A stretch of DNA of 47,364 nt from Secundilactobacillus oryzae JCM 18671 (GCF_000740055.1 NZ_BBJM01000014.1:1-47364), one strand, 5' to 3'; positions 29,229 through 39,273 are shown, numbered from the stretch's first letter. Made by a program: numbers and translations. The notes: generated from the letters alone by a model not told the origin.

Positions 29229-29257
29229 AAAAAGCTGGGAAAATTCCCAGCTTTTTT
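29229..29257. terminator. Bidirectional terminator between the HAD gene and glpK
   Basis: A 13-bp stem (29229-29241 with 29244-29256), effectively with a 4-nt loop, is flanked by A and T runs and sits between convergent genes. Confidence 0.9.
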
Positions 29258-29260
29258 ATT

Positions 29261-30814
<1,554 letters not shown>

Positions 30815-30865
30815 TTAGTCTACTTATGCGTTCTGTTGGTGTTCTTTGTGAACTCAACCGTCCTA

Positions 30866-30894
30866 AGTATACCGAATTAACGCGTTTTATCCAA
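30866..30894 (-). promoter_or_regulatory. Promoter of glpK with cre-like spacer
   Basis: TTGGAT (30894-30889) and TATACT (30871-30866) are spaced by 17 bp on the minus strand, about 95 bp before the glpK ATG. The spacer holds the palindrome AACGCGTT, which partly resembles a CcpA cre site. Confidence 0.65.
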
Positions 30895-30924
30895 CTATAA
30901 AAGGCAAAAATAAGGGTCCCTTAA

Positions 30925-30955
30925 CTAAAAAAAGACTGCTCTTCAGCAATCTTTC
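30925..30955 (-). terminator. Terminator after the tautomerase gene
   Basis: A 10-bp stem with one G-T pair (AAAGATTGCT with AGCAGTCTTT, 4-nt loop) is followed by T on the minus strand, a few bp past the tautomerase stop. Confidence 0.85.
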
Positions 30956-30962
30956 GTCAAAT

Positions 30963-31154
30963 CTATGCTTCTTCGTCGCTCTTCAAAACGCCGGCAACAC
31001 CGTAGCGGTTCTTTTCCATTTCACGTAAGATGACGTGAACGTGTTCAGCAGGTGCACCTGTGTTCTTAGTCACGGCGTCAGTAACGTCTTTAACCAAGTT
31101 TTTGAGTTGATCTTGGCTACGACCAGCAATTAAATCAATGTTTACGATTGGCAT
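30963..31154 (-). CDS. 4-oxalocrotonate tautomerase family protein
   Basis: A 63-aa tautomerase subunit. After removal of Met the N-terminal Pro (PIVNIDLIAGRSQDQL) is the catalytic base of the family; Arg11 region and the C-terminal hydrophobic segment also match. Members form hexamers and isomerise enol/keto acids; the natural substrate in lactobacilli is unknown. It is a single-gene unit with a good promoter and terminator. Confidence 0.93.
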   Translation of the reverse strand: MPIVNIDLIAGRSQDQLKNLVKDVTDAVTKNTGAPAEHVHVILREMEKNRYGVAGVLKSDEEA

Positions 31155-31189
31155 ATTAACCCCTCACCTTCTACTTTTTACAAGATTTC

Positions 31190-31218
31190 ATTATACAGAT
31201 ACTCGCTTCAAAGCGCAA
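31190..31218 (-). promoter_or_regulatory. Promoter of the tautomerase gene
   Basis: TTGCGC (31218-31213) and a perfect TATAAT (31195-31190) are spaced by 17 bp on the minus strand. The -35 box abuts the end of the upstream yitT-like gene. Confidence 0.8.
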
Positions 31219-32112
31219 TCAGTTAGCGGATTGATCCGCTTGTCTGGCCTTAAGTTGATCCTTTTCATCGTACCAATTACCCTCGATATCAACCGTGTTA
31301 ACCAGATTGACGAATGAATTAGGATCGGTTGATTTGACGACGTGTTCTAAATCATAGAGTTCGTACCGCGAAATGACCACCATGAGGACGGCACCCTTTT
31401 GACGTTTGTAAGCCCCCTCTGAAGGCATGATCGTAACACCACGAATCAGAGTCTTATTAAGATTTGCGACTACCTCATCTGGCATAAAGGTCACGATAAA
31501 GGCCGTGAGCTTTTGGTGACGCGTATGAATGGCATCAACCACTCGGGACATGGCATAAATCGAAATAATCGTGTAAAGTGCACTTTCCCAGCCAAAGACG
31601 GAACCGGCAATTAAAATAATCACTAAATTGGTCACAATCATCATTGTACCGATTGTCTTACCAGTCGTTTTTTCCAAGATTACCGCGACAATGTCCATCC
31701 CACCTGTTGAGAAACCGTACTTCAATGGGTAGGCCACACCGACACCGGTGATAATGCCACCAAATAAGGCACTTAAGAGCGGATTGTGGGAAATGGTCTG
31801 GATGGGGATGATCACTGCCATGAAGGAGGTCAAAATCGACGTCAGGAAGCTGTACAGTGTAAACTGTTTGCCAATCATCAGCCAGCCCAGTAGTCCAATC
31901 GGCAGGTTCAATAGCAAAATAAACCAACCGGTGTTGATATCAACTTGAAAAACATGTTCAACAAACGTCGATAGCAACTGCGAAATACCATTTATTCCCG
32001 AGCTAAAAATCTTTCCCGGGATCAAAAATTCGTTCAATGCGATGGCGCTGACAATCGATGAACCGATCATCATCACAATTTTAATTAGTAAATCTTTTCC
32101 TTGTTTCAGCAC
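31219..32112 (-). CDS. YitT family membrane protein (DUF161/DUF2179)
   Basis: A 298-aa protein with about five or six transmembrane segments in residues 8-190 and a C-terminal soluble DUF2179 domain (about 215-285, with LIRGVTIMPSEGAYKRQKGA split by the fold's core strands). The motif GFSTGGMDIVAVILEK lies in the membrane part. Function of the family is not known. GTG at 32112 is chosen because AAAGGTGA lies 8 bp upstream; the frame extends to a TTG seven codons earlier. Confidence 0.85.
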   Translation of the reverse strand: MLKQGKDLLIKIVMMIGSSIVSAIALNEFLIPGKIFSSGINGISQLLSTFVEHVFQVDINTGWFILLLNLPIGLLGWLMIGKQFTLYSFLTSILTSFMAVIIPIQTISHNPLLSALFGGIITGVGVAYPLKYGFSTGGMDIVAVILEKTTGKTIGTMMIVTNLVIILIAGSVFGWESALYTIISIYAMSRVVDAIHTRHQKLTAFIVTFMPDEVVANLNKTLIRGVTIMPSEGAYKRQKGAVLMVVISRYELYDLEHVVKSTDPNSFVNLVNTVDIEGNWYDEKDQLKARQADQSAN

Positions 32113-32172
32113 TATGTTTGTCACCTTTCTCAAAAAAATCAGTACGTCTATTTAAACACATTTCCAGCTAAA

Positions 32173-32201
32173 TTGAACCCTTTTAGACTGATAAATATTA
32201 T
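32173..32201 (+). promoter_or_regulatory. Promoter of the dipeptidase gene
   Basis: TTGAAC (32173-32178) and TATTAT (32196-32201) are spaced by 17 bp, about 62 bp before the start codon. Confidence 0.75.
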
Positions 32202-32263
32202 TTTCTCGTTTTCGCTATAAATGGTACCATGAGAAGAAGCGAAATGAATCGAGGAAAAAGACT

Positions 32264-33682
32264 ATGAATAAAAACTATTACTCTGCTTGTACCAGTATCC
32301 TAATTGGTAAAAAAGCATCCATTGACGGTTCCGTCATGATTGGTCGAAATGAGGACTCTAAAGCGGCCTGGCCAAAACACTTTGTGGCCCATCCCCGTGT
32401 AACTCACGACGAGGCTCCCATTTTTAAATCAAATGACTCAAAATTCGAGCTAACACTCCCCAAAACAGCCTTTAAATATACCGCAACACCAGAATGGACA
32501 CTTAAATTCGGTTTATTTGAGGAAGACGGAATTAACGAACATGGGGTCGCCATGAGCGCGACCGAAAGTACCTACTCTAATGACCGAGTCTTAGCATGTG
32601 ATCCTTTAGTGAAAGATGGTATCGCCGAAGAAGCTATGGTGACGGTAGTACTTCCTTACATTAAAACTGCCCGAGAAGGGGTTGCCCGTTTAGGTCAAAT
32701 CATCGCGGAATTTGGTACTAGCGAGTCAAATGGAATTCTGTTTGCTGATAAAAATGAGGCTTGGTACATGGAAACCGCTGCTGGCCACCAGTGGGTCGCC
32801 CAACGAATCCCGGACGATAGCTATGCGGTAGTCGCAAATCAAATGGCTATCGAAGAAATTGATTTTACGGATTCAGATAACTTCATGTGGGCAACCGGCA
32901 TTCAAGAATTCGTTGCCGAACACCACCTTTCACCCAATCGCACCGGTTTTAATTTCCGTGAAATCTTTGGTACCAATAATCAAATGGATTCCTACTATAA
33001 CTTACCTCGAGTATGGGAAGGACAACGCCTTTTGTCACCTAGTCTGCACCAAGAAGCAATTACTCAACTTCCCTTTATCCAAAAAGCTGATCACCTGATC
33101 GCCGTTCGTGACGCTCAGGTCGTCTTATCCAGTCATTACGCTGGTACCAAATACGACTTGTTGGATCCAAGCACTCACGAGGACCACCGTTTCCGTCCAA
33201 TTAGTTTAGCAGCTACTCAAGAATCGCATATCCTGCAAATGCGCCAAATGGCTGATCCTGATCTTGCAAATATTCACTGGTTAGCTATGGGCGTTGCTGC
33301 TGAAAGTGTGTATGTGCCGTTCTACGCCGGCATCAATGGCACTCACCCTGCCTACCAAAAAGGTGAAGGTACCTATTCTGCTGATTCTGCCTACTGGGTG
33401 TTTAAACACGCTGGCGTCTTGTTTGATAGTCACCCTAAGGAATTTAAGGATGATTTACAATCAACCCAATCTCAATTACGAATTGCATTCGACGAGGCCA
33501 TCATCACGGCCGATCAGGAAGCGGCCAAACTAACCGGTGCAGCGCGTGAAACGTACTTAACTGAACAAGGTATCCAAGTGGCTGAGTTAGCCCTATCCAA
33601 GTATCGTGAGCTTGCAGCTACCCTAATTACCAAAATGACGGATTTATCACCACTGCAATTTCAACAAGACCTATCCCTATAA
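32264..33682 (+). CDS. C69-family dipeptidase
   Basis: A 472-aa cytosolic dipeptidase of the PepDA type found in lactobacilli. These are N-terminal nucleophile hydrolases: the short propeptide MNKNYYSA is expected to be removed so that Cys9 (CTSILIGKKASIDGS) becomes the nucleophile. The NEDSKAAWPKHF segment follows. Lactobacilli carry several paralogues with broad dipeptide range. It is followed 44 bp later by the MazG-like gene on the same strand, probably in one transcript. Confidence 0.93.
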   Translation: MNKNYYSACTSILIGKKASIDGSVMIGRNEDSKAAWPKHFVAHPRVTHDEAPIFKSNDSKFELTLPKTAFKYTATPEWTLKFGLFEEDGINEHGVAMSATESTYSNDRVLACDPLVKDGIAEEAMVTVVLPYIKTAREGVARLGQIIAEFGTSESNGILFADKNEAWYMETAAGHQWVAQRIPDDSYAVVANQMAIEEIDFTDSDNFMWATGIQEFVAEHHLSPNRTGFNFREIFGTNNQMDSYYNLPRVWEGQRLLSPSLHQEAITQLPFIQKADHLIAVRDAQVVLSSHYAGTKYDLLDPSTHEDHRFRPISLAATQESHILQMRQMADPDLANIHWLAMGVAAESVYVPFYAGINGTHPAYQKGEGTYSADSAYWVFKHAGVLFDSHPKEFKDDLQSTQSQLRIAFDEAIITADQEAAKLTGAARETYLTEQGIQVAELALSKYRELAATLITKMTDLSPLQFQQDLSL

Positions 33683-33725
33683 AATCAAAACGCACAACCA
33701 ATAAAGCCCCATTAAGGAAAACCAT

Positions 33726-34037
33726 TTGAATTTAGAAGAACTCGTTAATCGCTCAGAGGCCATTCGTTCCGCTTACCATCAGCTTGAATTAAAACAAGAT
33801 GGTCACGCTTGGACCATCGAACAAGACACCTTAGCGTTTCAATCCGACGCTGGATTAGTCAGCCGACTCGTCATGGCTGACCAAGGCAGCTGGCCCACGG
33901 ATGTCAAAGAACCAACACTAGATTATAAAATTGCCGAATGTATTTGGTGGCTCAGTAGCATTGCAACTGCGAGCGATGTTAATTTAGAAGAGGCGCTGGA
34001 ACATTTCATGTCTGAACGGGAACAACAATTGAAATAA
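33726..34037 (+). CDS. MazG-like protein (103 aa)
   Basis: A small all-alpha protein with a MazG-like pattern: ALFQSDAGLVSRLVMADQGSW-type first helices, then LDYKIAECIWWLSSIATAS and VNLEEALEHFMSEREQQL, resembling the E-x-x-D and R segments of nucleotide pyrophosphohydrolases. The metal-binding acidic set is incomplete compared with true MazG (E-C instead of E-x-x-D), so activity is uncertain. The start is TTG at 33726, 6 bp after AAGGAAA. Confidence 0.65.
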   Translation: MNLEELVNRSEAIRSAYHQLELKQDGHAWTIEQDTLAFQSDAGLVSRLVMADQGSWPTDVKEPTLDYKIAECIWWLSSIATASDVNLEEALEHFMSEREQQLK

Positions 34038-34049
34038 CGCAAAACACAA

Positions 34050-34087
34050 AAAAAGATCGACTTGGAAAATTCCAAATCGATCTTTTT
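34050..34087. terminator. Bidirectional terminator between the MazG-like gene and rplS
   Basis: An 18-bp stem with one C/A mismatch (34050-34067 with 34070-34087) is flanked by A and T runs. It ends both the dipeptidase/MazG-like unit and the ribosomal protein cluster. Confidence 0.92.
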
Positions 34088-34097
34088 AAGTTGAAAA

Positions 34098-34460
34098 TTA
34101 CTTGCGAGGACGACGTGATTCTGGAATACGCGCAGCCTTACCATGTAATTCACGTAAGTAGTACAACTTGGCACGACGAACTTGACCGAAGCGTACAACT
34201 TCTAACTTAGCAACACGTGGTGAGTGTACTGGGAAAGTACGTTCAACACCCACACCGTTTGTAATCTTACGAACAGTGTAAGTTGCTTGGATACCAGTAC
34301 CACGACGACGGATAACAACGCCTTCGAATAACTGGATACGTTCGCGAGTACCTTCAACAACACGGGCGTGAACTCGAACAGAGTCACCGGCACGGAAGTT
34401 AGGAATATCCTCACGTAATTGGTCTTGGTTAATTTTTTGAATCAAAGCATTTTGTCTCAT
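34098..34460 (-). CDS. rplS: 50S ribosomal protein L19
   Basis: Ribosomal protein at the 30S-50S interface, 120 aa. The conserved segments are [26 protein letters not shown] and the C-terminal [18 protein letters not shown]. It ends the rpsP-khpA-rimM-trmD-rplS cluster but also has its own promoter just after trmD. Codon use is that of a highly expressed gene. Confidence 0.98.
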   Translation of the reverse strand: MRQNALIQKINQDQLREDIPNFRAGDSVRVHARVVEGTRERIQLFEGVVIRRRGTGIQATYTVRKITNGVGVERTFPVHSPRVAKLEVVRFGQVRRAKLYYLRELHGKAARIPESRRPRK

Positions 34461-34541
34461 TATTGCTTTCTACCCTTCTATCAACATTCATTCTCATTTC
34501 GACAGCGGAATATTGTTAATGTGGCTTAACAGCCGAGTTAA

Positions 34542-34570
34542 ATCATATCATAATTGAAAATCTGTGTAAA
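34542..34570 (-). promoter_or_regulatory. Promoter of rplS
   Basis: TTTACA (34570-34565) and TATGAT (34547-34542) are spaced by 17 bp on the minus strand, right after the trmD stop. The predicted transcript would begin near a small hairpin (GGCT-GTTA-AGCC, 34534-34523) in an about 75-nt leader, possibly an L19 autoregulatory leader. Confidence 0.78.
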
Positions 34571-34571
34571 G

Positions 34572-35327
34572 TTAATCTTCTGGGTTTTCTTCGACCTTCA
34601 CATCAGCTAACAATTCTTTTTGTTTTGCTGTCAGTTGATCATAGTCAATTAAGTCACGCCGACGCAAGTAGGTCTTCCGCAGAGCCTCTTTTTCACGCCA
34701 GTCGTCAATCTTTTGATGATTCCCGCTCAATAAGACATCTGGTACCTTCATACCCCGAAAATCAGCTGGACGCGTGTATTGTGGGTATTCGAGCAGGCCA
34801 CTAGAAAATGAATCTCCCGGCGCCGATTCCTGATTGCCTAAAACACCTGGCAATAGTCTAGCTGTTGCATCAATCATTACCATGGTAGGTAACTCGCCAC
34901 CAGTCAGGACAAAATCTCCCAAGGACACCTCATCGGTTACCAAGCTTTTAATTCGCTCGTCAAAACCTTCATAGTGACCACAGATAAACGTTAAGTGTTC
35001 TTCTTGGGCAAAGGACTCCGCCATTTTTTGGTCAAATTGTTGGCCCGCTGGATCGGTCAGAATAACCCGATTAGTTTTGAAACCGGCCGCAGTAGCCTCT
35101 TCATTAACGGCTTCTAGCGCGTCAAAAATTGGTTGGGCTTGCAACAACATGCCTGCACCACCACCAAACGGATAATCATCAACGTTACCGTGTTTATTGG
35201 TGGAGTATTTTCGAAAATCCGTGACGTGCATATCGAAGCTATCACGATCAATGGCCTTACCCACAATAGAATCCGTCATTGGGCCGTTAAACATATCAGG
35301 AAATAAACTTAAAACATCAATTCGCAT
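34572..35327 (-). CDS. trmD: tRNA (guanine37-N1)-methyltransferase
   Basis: SPOUT-class enzyme that makes m1G37 in tRNA to prevent frameshifting. The 251-aa protein has the trefoil-knot SAM motifs [20 protein letters not shown] and [11 protein letters not shown], and a C-terminal helical domain. Its ATG overlaps the rimM stop as TAATG. Position in the rpsP-rimM-trmD-rplS cluster is canonical. Confidence 0.98.
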   Translation of the reverse strand: MRIDVLSLFPDMFNGPMTDSIVGKAIDRDSFDMHVTDFRKYSTNKHGNVDDYPFGGGAGMLLQAQPIFDALEAVNEEATAAGFKTNRVILTDPAGQQFDQKMAESFAQEEHLTFICGHYEGFDERIKSLVTDEVSLGDFVLTGGELPTMVMIDATARLLPGVLGNQESAPGDSFSSGLLEYPQYTRPADFRGMKVPDVLLSGNHQKIDDWREKEALRKTYLRRRDLIDYDQLTAKQKELLADVKVEENPED

Positions 35328-35851
35328 TAGTCTAGCCCTTCCATCAATTCAACAGTGACTTGACCCTTTTCGAGGTCAACGTCTTTCACAACCTGCTTAA
35401 TCACTGGTAAAAGGAGATCAGATTGCTTCTCACGTTTAACCGTCCAGACATCGTTTGGTCCCAACGCCAAAATATCTGAGATCGTGCCAATTAGCTGACC
35501 AGTTTCATCAACCACCTTTAAACCAATAATTTCATGGTAGTAATATTGGCCCTCTTCAAGTTCGTCCTCATCCAAATTAGCCTCGGAAATTTTCAGAACC
35601 ATCCCTTTGAACTGCTCCACATCATTAATGTTGTTGAAGCCCTCGAACTGAATCAAGTAAACATTCTTTTGTTTCTTAGCTGACTTAATCGTCAACGTGC
35701 GCAACGGTTGTGTACTATTTTCATCCTTAAAAAGGTCCAGGACACTGCCCTTTCTAAAGCGAGATTCAGGGAAATCCGTTGAAGACACAATCTTAAGTTC
35801 CCCGCGAATACCGTGAGTATTCACAATTTTACCGACATTGTAATGGGTCAT
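35327..35851 (-). CDS. rimM: 16S rRNA processing protein RimM
   Basis: Ribosome maturation factor that binds S19 in the assembling 30S head. The 174-aa protein has an N-terminal RimM barrel ([15 protein letters not shown] at 7-21) and a C-terminal PRC-like barrel ([11 protein letters not shown], then [19 protein letters not shown]). GGAGG precedes the ATG. A terminator-like hairpin separates it from khpA. Confidence 0.97.
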   Translation of the reverse strand: MTHYNVGKIVNTHGIRGELKIVSSTDFPESRFRKGSVLDLFKDENSTQPLRTLTIKSAKKQKNVYLIQFEGFNNINDVEQFKGMVLKISEANLDEDELEEGQYYYHEIIGLKVVDETGQLIGTISDILALGPNDVWTVKREKQSDLLLPVIKQVVKDVDLEKGQVTVELMEGLD

Positions 35852-35863
35852 TTTTTCACCTCC

Positions 35864-35907
35864 AAAAAATAAAAGCTCTCAAGCGAAAGGTTATTTCGCT
35901 CAAAAGC
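35864..35907 (-). terminator. Internal terminator or attenuator between khpA and rimM
   Basis: A 14-bp stem containing three G-T pairs (35894-35907 with 35875-35888, 5-nt loop) begins right after the khpA stop and is followed on the minus strand by a T-rich run (four T, A, six T). It would reduce transcription into rimM-trmD. Confidence 0.7.
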
Positions 35908-36156
35908 CTACTTTGCACTATCGTTGATAACCAGTCTCACACGTTTAGGACCTTGGACACGAACGCTATACACAATCGTCCGAATTGCTTGCGCAACGTG
36001 GCCTTGCTTCCCAATAACGCGACCGACGTCTTTCGAATCGACAAACAATTGAAATTCATAAAACCGATCAGTTTCATTTTTTTCAATGCGAATCGCTTCG
36101 GGATACTCAACTAGCGGTGCCACTATTGTTTTAATAAGTGTTTTGAAATCAGTCAT
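35908..36156 (-). CDS. khpA: KH domain RNA-binding protein KhpA
   Basis: An 82-aa single KH-domain protein with the RNA-binding loop GRVIGKQGHVAQAIR (about 42-56; GKQG is the GxxG element). In Gram-positive bacteria KhpA pairs with KhpB/EloR and influences cell elongation and RNA stability. It lies between rpsP (21 bp gap) and rimM, the usual place. Confidence 0.96.
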   Translation of the reverse strand: MTDFKTLIKTIVAPLVEYPEAIRIEKNETDRFYEFQLFVDSKDVGRVIGKQGHVAQAIRTIVYSVRVQGPKRVRLVINDSAK

Positions 36157-36177
36157 CTGTCTTCACTTATCTCTTAA

Positions 36178-36450
36178 TTATTTAGAGAATTTAGCTTCGT
36201 GATACTTCTTCATGATACCAGCATCTGAAAGCAAGTTACGAACAGTATCTGAAGGTTGGGCACCCTTGCCTAACCAGTCTAAGATATCTTCTTCTTGTAG
36301 CTTAACTTCAGCTGGGTTAACTAATGGGTTGTAAGTACCCACAAGTTCGATGAAACGACCATCACGAGGGCTGCGTGAATCTGCAACAACGATTCGGTAG
36401 AATGGACGCTTCTTAGAACCCATACGCTTTAAACGAATTTTTACTGACAT
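36178..36450 (-). CDS. rpsP: 30S ribosomal protein S16
   Basis: A 90-aa small-subunit protein with the conserved start [30 protein letters not shown] in two adjoining family blocks, and GTYNPL. A strong AGGAGGTGG site precedes its ATG. It is the first gene of the translation cluster. Confidence 0.98.
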   Translation of the reverse strand: MSVKIRLKRMGSKKRPFYRIVVADSRSPRDGRFIELVGTYNPLVNPAEVKLQEEDILDWLGKGAQPSDTVRNLLSDAGIMKKYHEAKFSK

Positions 36451-36487
36451 ATTATTTCCACCTCCTGTAATTCTTTCAACGATAAAT

Positions 36488-36516
36488 AATATACCAGTCT
36501 TTTATATGCTTGTAAA
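36488..36516 (-). promoter_or_regulatory. Promoter of the rpsP cluster
   Basis: TTTACA (36516-36511) and TATATT (36493-36488) are spaced by 17 bp on the minus strand, about 38 bp before the rpsP ATG. Confidence 0.78.
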
Positions 36517-36555
36517 GGTTTTTTTCTTTACACCTTAAAAACCGTTAAATTAGGC

Positions 36556-37746
36556 TTATTTGTGTGCTACGTCAAAAATATGTGTCTTCCGATTGATGTA
36601 TAAACCGGCTCCAAAGAGGATAAATGCTAAGACTGCGTTGAGCAGTAATACCAGCGTCCAGGAGTCTAAAAGTGACTCAATATAACCGAAAACAATTGGC
36701 CCAGAAGCAGCAAGTAGATACCCCACCGTTTGTGCCATCCCCGAGACCTCTGCCGTTTCCACTGAATTGGCCGTTTTTTGAGCAAAGTACACAATTGACA
36801 GGTTAAACGCAATCCCGGAAGCAATCCCGACAAAAATAGCAATAATGGTGACGGCTAGGACATTCAATCCAGGAATCGCAAACAGTAAACTCCCACCGAC
36901 AAACCCGATTCCGACCGCCCAAACCATGACGGCATCGCCACCCTTTTTGTCTGATAATAAAGGCACTAAAAAAGCAAATGGTAATGAACTAATCTGCATC
37001 ACCGTTACAAAGGTCCCAGCTTGGATGCTCGTGAACCCCTGAGAAACAAATACTGAAGGCAACCAAGTTAACAAAGAATAGTAAATCAATGATTGAAGAC
37101 CGAAAAACAGGGAAATCACCCATCCCGTTTTTGAAGTCCACACTGAGCGGCCCTTCTCTGTCTTTCGCTGTTTGGTCATCTCATCATCAGCAACCTGGCG
37201 TTTGACCATTGGAAACCAGCCCACCAAACTAATCAATGAAATGACAAAAAGTGTCAACATTGCGAACCGGAGATTAGTGGCAACCACAATAATGCCAGCA
37301 AGGCCCGTTCCTAATGCCCCAATTTCCAACATTGTGGTTGTGTAAGTACTCACCCCAAGCATGGGTTTCATTGGAATTTGATCCTTGATGACGGCCGGTA
37401 GTAAAACGTTGGCACTATCAATTCCTAACCCGATCAAAAATGTCCCAAACATAACGGCCATCATACTTTGGTTAACTCGCAGCAAACTTCCCAATACAAG
37501 CAGCACAGTGAAAGCCAAGATGACGCGTTCATTACCAAACCGTTTACCTAACTTCGCTAAAATCGGCGAAATTACCGCAAACGTCAGTAGTGGAATGGTG
37601 GTAATTAAACCAGCCGCGCTACTAGGCAAACCGATTGCCTTTTGCAGGCTGGGCAACAACGGTGGAATTGCCGTGATCGGTAGTCGCATGTTGACGGCAA
37701 CGAAGAAAACACTTAATAAGATCAAACGTGTTTTTTTACTAGTCAA
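36556..37746 (-). CDS. MFS transporter, CynX/NimT-like
   Basis: A 396-aa protein with twelve predicted transmembrane helices and a central basic loop (about 195-210, KRQVADDEMTKQRKTEKGR). The N-terminal NMRLPITAIPPLLPSLQ followed by GLPSSAAGLITTIPLLTFA is characteristic of the CynX/YeaN branch, whose members move cyanate, nitroimidazoles or unknown anions. The start is TTG at 37746, with AAAGGGA upstream. It lies after a terminator, so it is probably transcribed separately from the gpx unit. Confidence 0.85.
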   Translation of the reverse strand: MTSKKTRLILLSVFFVAVNMRLPITAIPPLLPSLQKAIGLPSSAAGLITTIPLLTFAVISPILAKLGKRFGNERVILAFTVLLVLGSLLRVNQSMMAVMFGTFLIGLGIDSANVLLPAVIKDQIPMKPMLGVSTYTTTMLEIGALGTGLAGIIVVATNLRFAMLTLFVISLISLVGWFPMVKRQVADDEMTKQRKTEKGRSVWTSKTGWVISLFFGLQSLIYYSLLTWLPSVFVSQGFTSIQAGTFVTVMQISSLPFAFLVPLLSDKKGGDAVMVWAVGIGFVGGSLLFAIPGLNVLAVTIIAIFVGIASGIAFNLSIVYFAQKTANSVETAEVSGMAQTVGYLLAASGPIVFGYIESLLDSWTLVLLLNAVLAFILFGAGLYINRKTHIFDVAHK

Positions 37747-37766
37747 TTTTTTAATTCCCTTTCAGC

Positions 37767-37801
37767 CAAAAAAATAATGAGGTCAAAATCACCTCATTAT
37801 T
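37767..37801 (-). terminator. Terminator between gpx and the MFS gene
   Basis: A perfect 11-bp stem (37773-37783 with 37791-37801), 7-nt loop, followed by a run of seven T on the minus strand. It ends the aldo/keto reductase-gpx transcript just before the MFS ribosome site. Confidence 0.88.
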
Positions 37802-37858
37802 GGTTTATTCAGTTATTTAGCATAGCATGACTCGCCACTAAAACACTAGCGACAAGAC

Positions 37859-38338
37859 TCAGCTTTCTGCCAGAACTTGTTTCAACTCGGGAATAATTTT
37901 TTCTGGAACCGTTTCCGGTGTAAATCGCTTTCGAACAACGCCGTTACGATCTACCAAAAACTTAGTGAAATTCCACTTGATGGCGTCTCCCAGCGCACCT
38001 GGAGCTTCAGCCGTCAGGTATTGGAACAGTGGTAAGGCTTTTTTCCCGTTGACATCGTTAATGTCATGCATAGGAAAGGTCACACCATAAGTCATGCGAC
38101 AAGCTTCTGCTGCCTCTTGACTGTCCTTTAGCTCCTGTTTGAATTGGTTGGAAGGGAAACCTAAGACAACCACGTCTTGATCCTTAAACGTCTCATAAAG
38201 GTCTTCTAGGCCCTCAAATTGTGGCGCAAAACCACACTTGGTTGCCGTGTTCACAATCAGAAGCGTTTTGCCCTTGTACTTGGACATTGAATAGGATTCA
38301 CCGTTTTCGAGTGTGACATCATAGTCGTAAATTGACAT
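37859..38338 (-). CDS. Glutathione peroxidase family protein
   Basis: A 159-aa thioredoxin-fold peroxidase of the BsaA/Gpx type with Cys in NTATKCGFAPQF (Cys36), the QLKE-like middle and the WNFTKFLVDRNG motif with catalytic Trp and Asn. The usual GFPCNQF motif reads GFPSNQF, so the second Cys of many bacterial Gpx is Ser and recycling may use other thiols. Because lactobacilli often lack glutathione, thioredoxin may be the reductant. It is 21 bp behind the aldo/keto reductase gene, probably an oxidative or carbonyl stress pair. Confidence 0.9.
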   Translation of the reverse strand: MSIYDYDVTLENGESYSMSKYKGKTLLIVNTATKCGFAPQFEGLEDLYETFKDQDVVVLGFPSNQFKQELKDSQEAAEACRMTYGVTFPMHDINDVNGKKALPLFQYLTAEAPGALGDAIKWNFTKFLVDRNGVVRKRFTPETVPEKIIPELKQVLAES

Positions 38339-38359
38339 TGGGTAACCTCCTAAATGAAT

Positions 38360-39190
38360 TTAGCCTTGAGTTGGATTATGGAAATGACTTGGCGCCGCAT
38401 CCACCATCTTGTTCAAACGCTTCATATCAGCATTATCAATGGTAAAGTCCAGTTGTGCATTTGCTTCAATATGAGCTTGGGTCGTTGCCTTTGGTAATGG
38501 CAAGGCCCCATTTTCAATACAGAAGCGTAAAGCGAGTTGTGCCACGCTCACTTTGTACTTCGCAGCTAGTTCTTTCACTTCATCGTTATCCAATAAATCA
38601 CCGGTTGCAAGTGGTGAATAAGCTTCAATCAAAATATCGTTTGATTTTGCAAAGTCCGCAATCTTGGGCTCGGTAAACCCAATGTAGTATTGAATTTGGT
38701 TAACGGCGGGTGTAACTGTGCCGTGTTCTAAGATGTTCCTCATATCATGAACATCAAAGTTAGAAACACCGATAGCCTTAGCGCGCCCACTCTTTAAAAT
38801 TTCTTCCATAGCACGCCAGGTTTCAACGTTCTCCTTATCATGTTCCGTACCAATTGCATCCCATGGCCATGGCGCGTGAATCAAATAAAGATCCACATAG
38901 GTCATATCCAAATTTTCGAGCGTCTTGTCAAACGCATCTAAGGCTGCTTGGTACCCTTTAATTCGGGCTGGTAATTTTGTTGTGAGGAAAATGTCTTCAC
39001 GGGCAATGCCGGAATCCTTAATGGCTTTACCGACACTACTTTCGTTAGCGTACGCTTGCGCTGTATCAATGTGACGATAGCCCGTTTTCAGTGCATTGGC
39101 TACCGCATCGTAAGCTGTTTGGCCACCAGGGATTTGCCAGGTTCCAAAACCAACTTGAGGAATTTCAATTCCATTTCTTATACTTTCCAT
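38360..39190 (-). CDS. Aldo/keto reductase
   Basis: A 276-aa NADPH-dependent TIM-barrel reductase. It has GFGTWQIPGG at the N-terminus, HIDTAQAYANESSVG with the catalytic Tyr and Asp, and the NADPH-binding C-terminal LPLPKATTQAHIEAN. The family reduces aldehydes and diketones; the substrate is not evident. The start at 39190 matches the family's N-terminus; an ATG 12 codons earlier gives an unlikely cysteine-containing extension, and neither has a good ribosome site. Confidence 0.88.
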   Translation of the reverse strand: MESIRNGIEIPQVGFGTWQIPGGQTAYDAVANALKTGYRHIDTAQAYANESSVGKAIKDSGIAREDIFLTTKLPARIKGYQAALDAFDKTLENLDMTYVDLYLIHAPWPWDAIGTEHDKENVETWRAMEEILKSGRAKAIGVSNFDVHDMRNILEHGTVTPAVNQIQYYIGFTEPKIADFAKSNDILIEAYSPLATGDLLDNDEVKELAAKYKVSVAQLALRFCIENGALPLPKATTQAHIEANAQLDFTIDNADMKRLNKMVDAAPSHFHNPTQG

Positions 39191-39273
39191 ACTAACACTT
39201 TGACAAGCCAGCCCCAAACATTCCATCAGCTAAAAATAATAAGCTAATTACTTTAATTTAACCGGAAAATCGC

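Noticed and set aside
32221-32230. Palindrome ATGGTACCAT before the dipeptidase gene
   Set aside because: Short perfect palindromes occur by chance; it overlaps no promoter box and has no second copy.
36505-36530. Hairpin TGTAAAG/CTTTACA as terminator of an upstream gene
   Set aside because: The loop is A-rich, no T-run follows on the strand of the genes, and the arm is better explained as the rpsP -35 box.
36845-37777. Open frames on the plus strand opposite the MFS gene
   Set aside because: They have no ribosome sites and are antisense shadows of a clear twelve-helix transporter.
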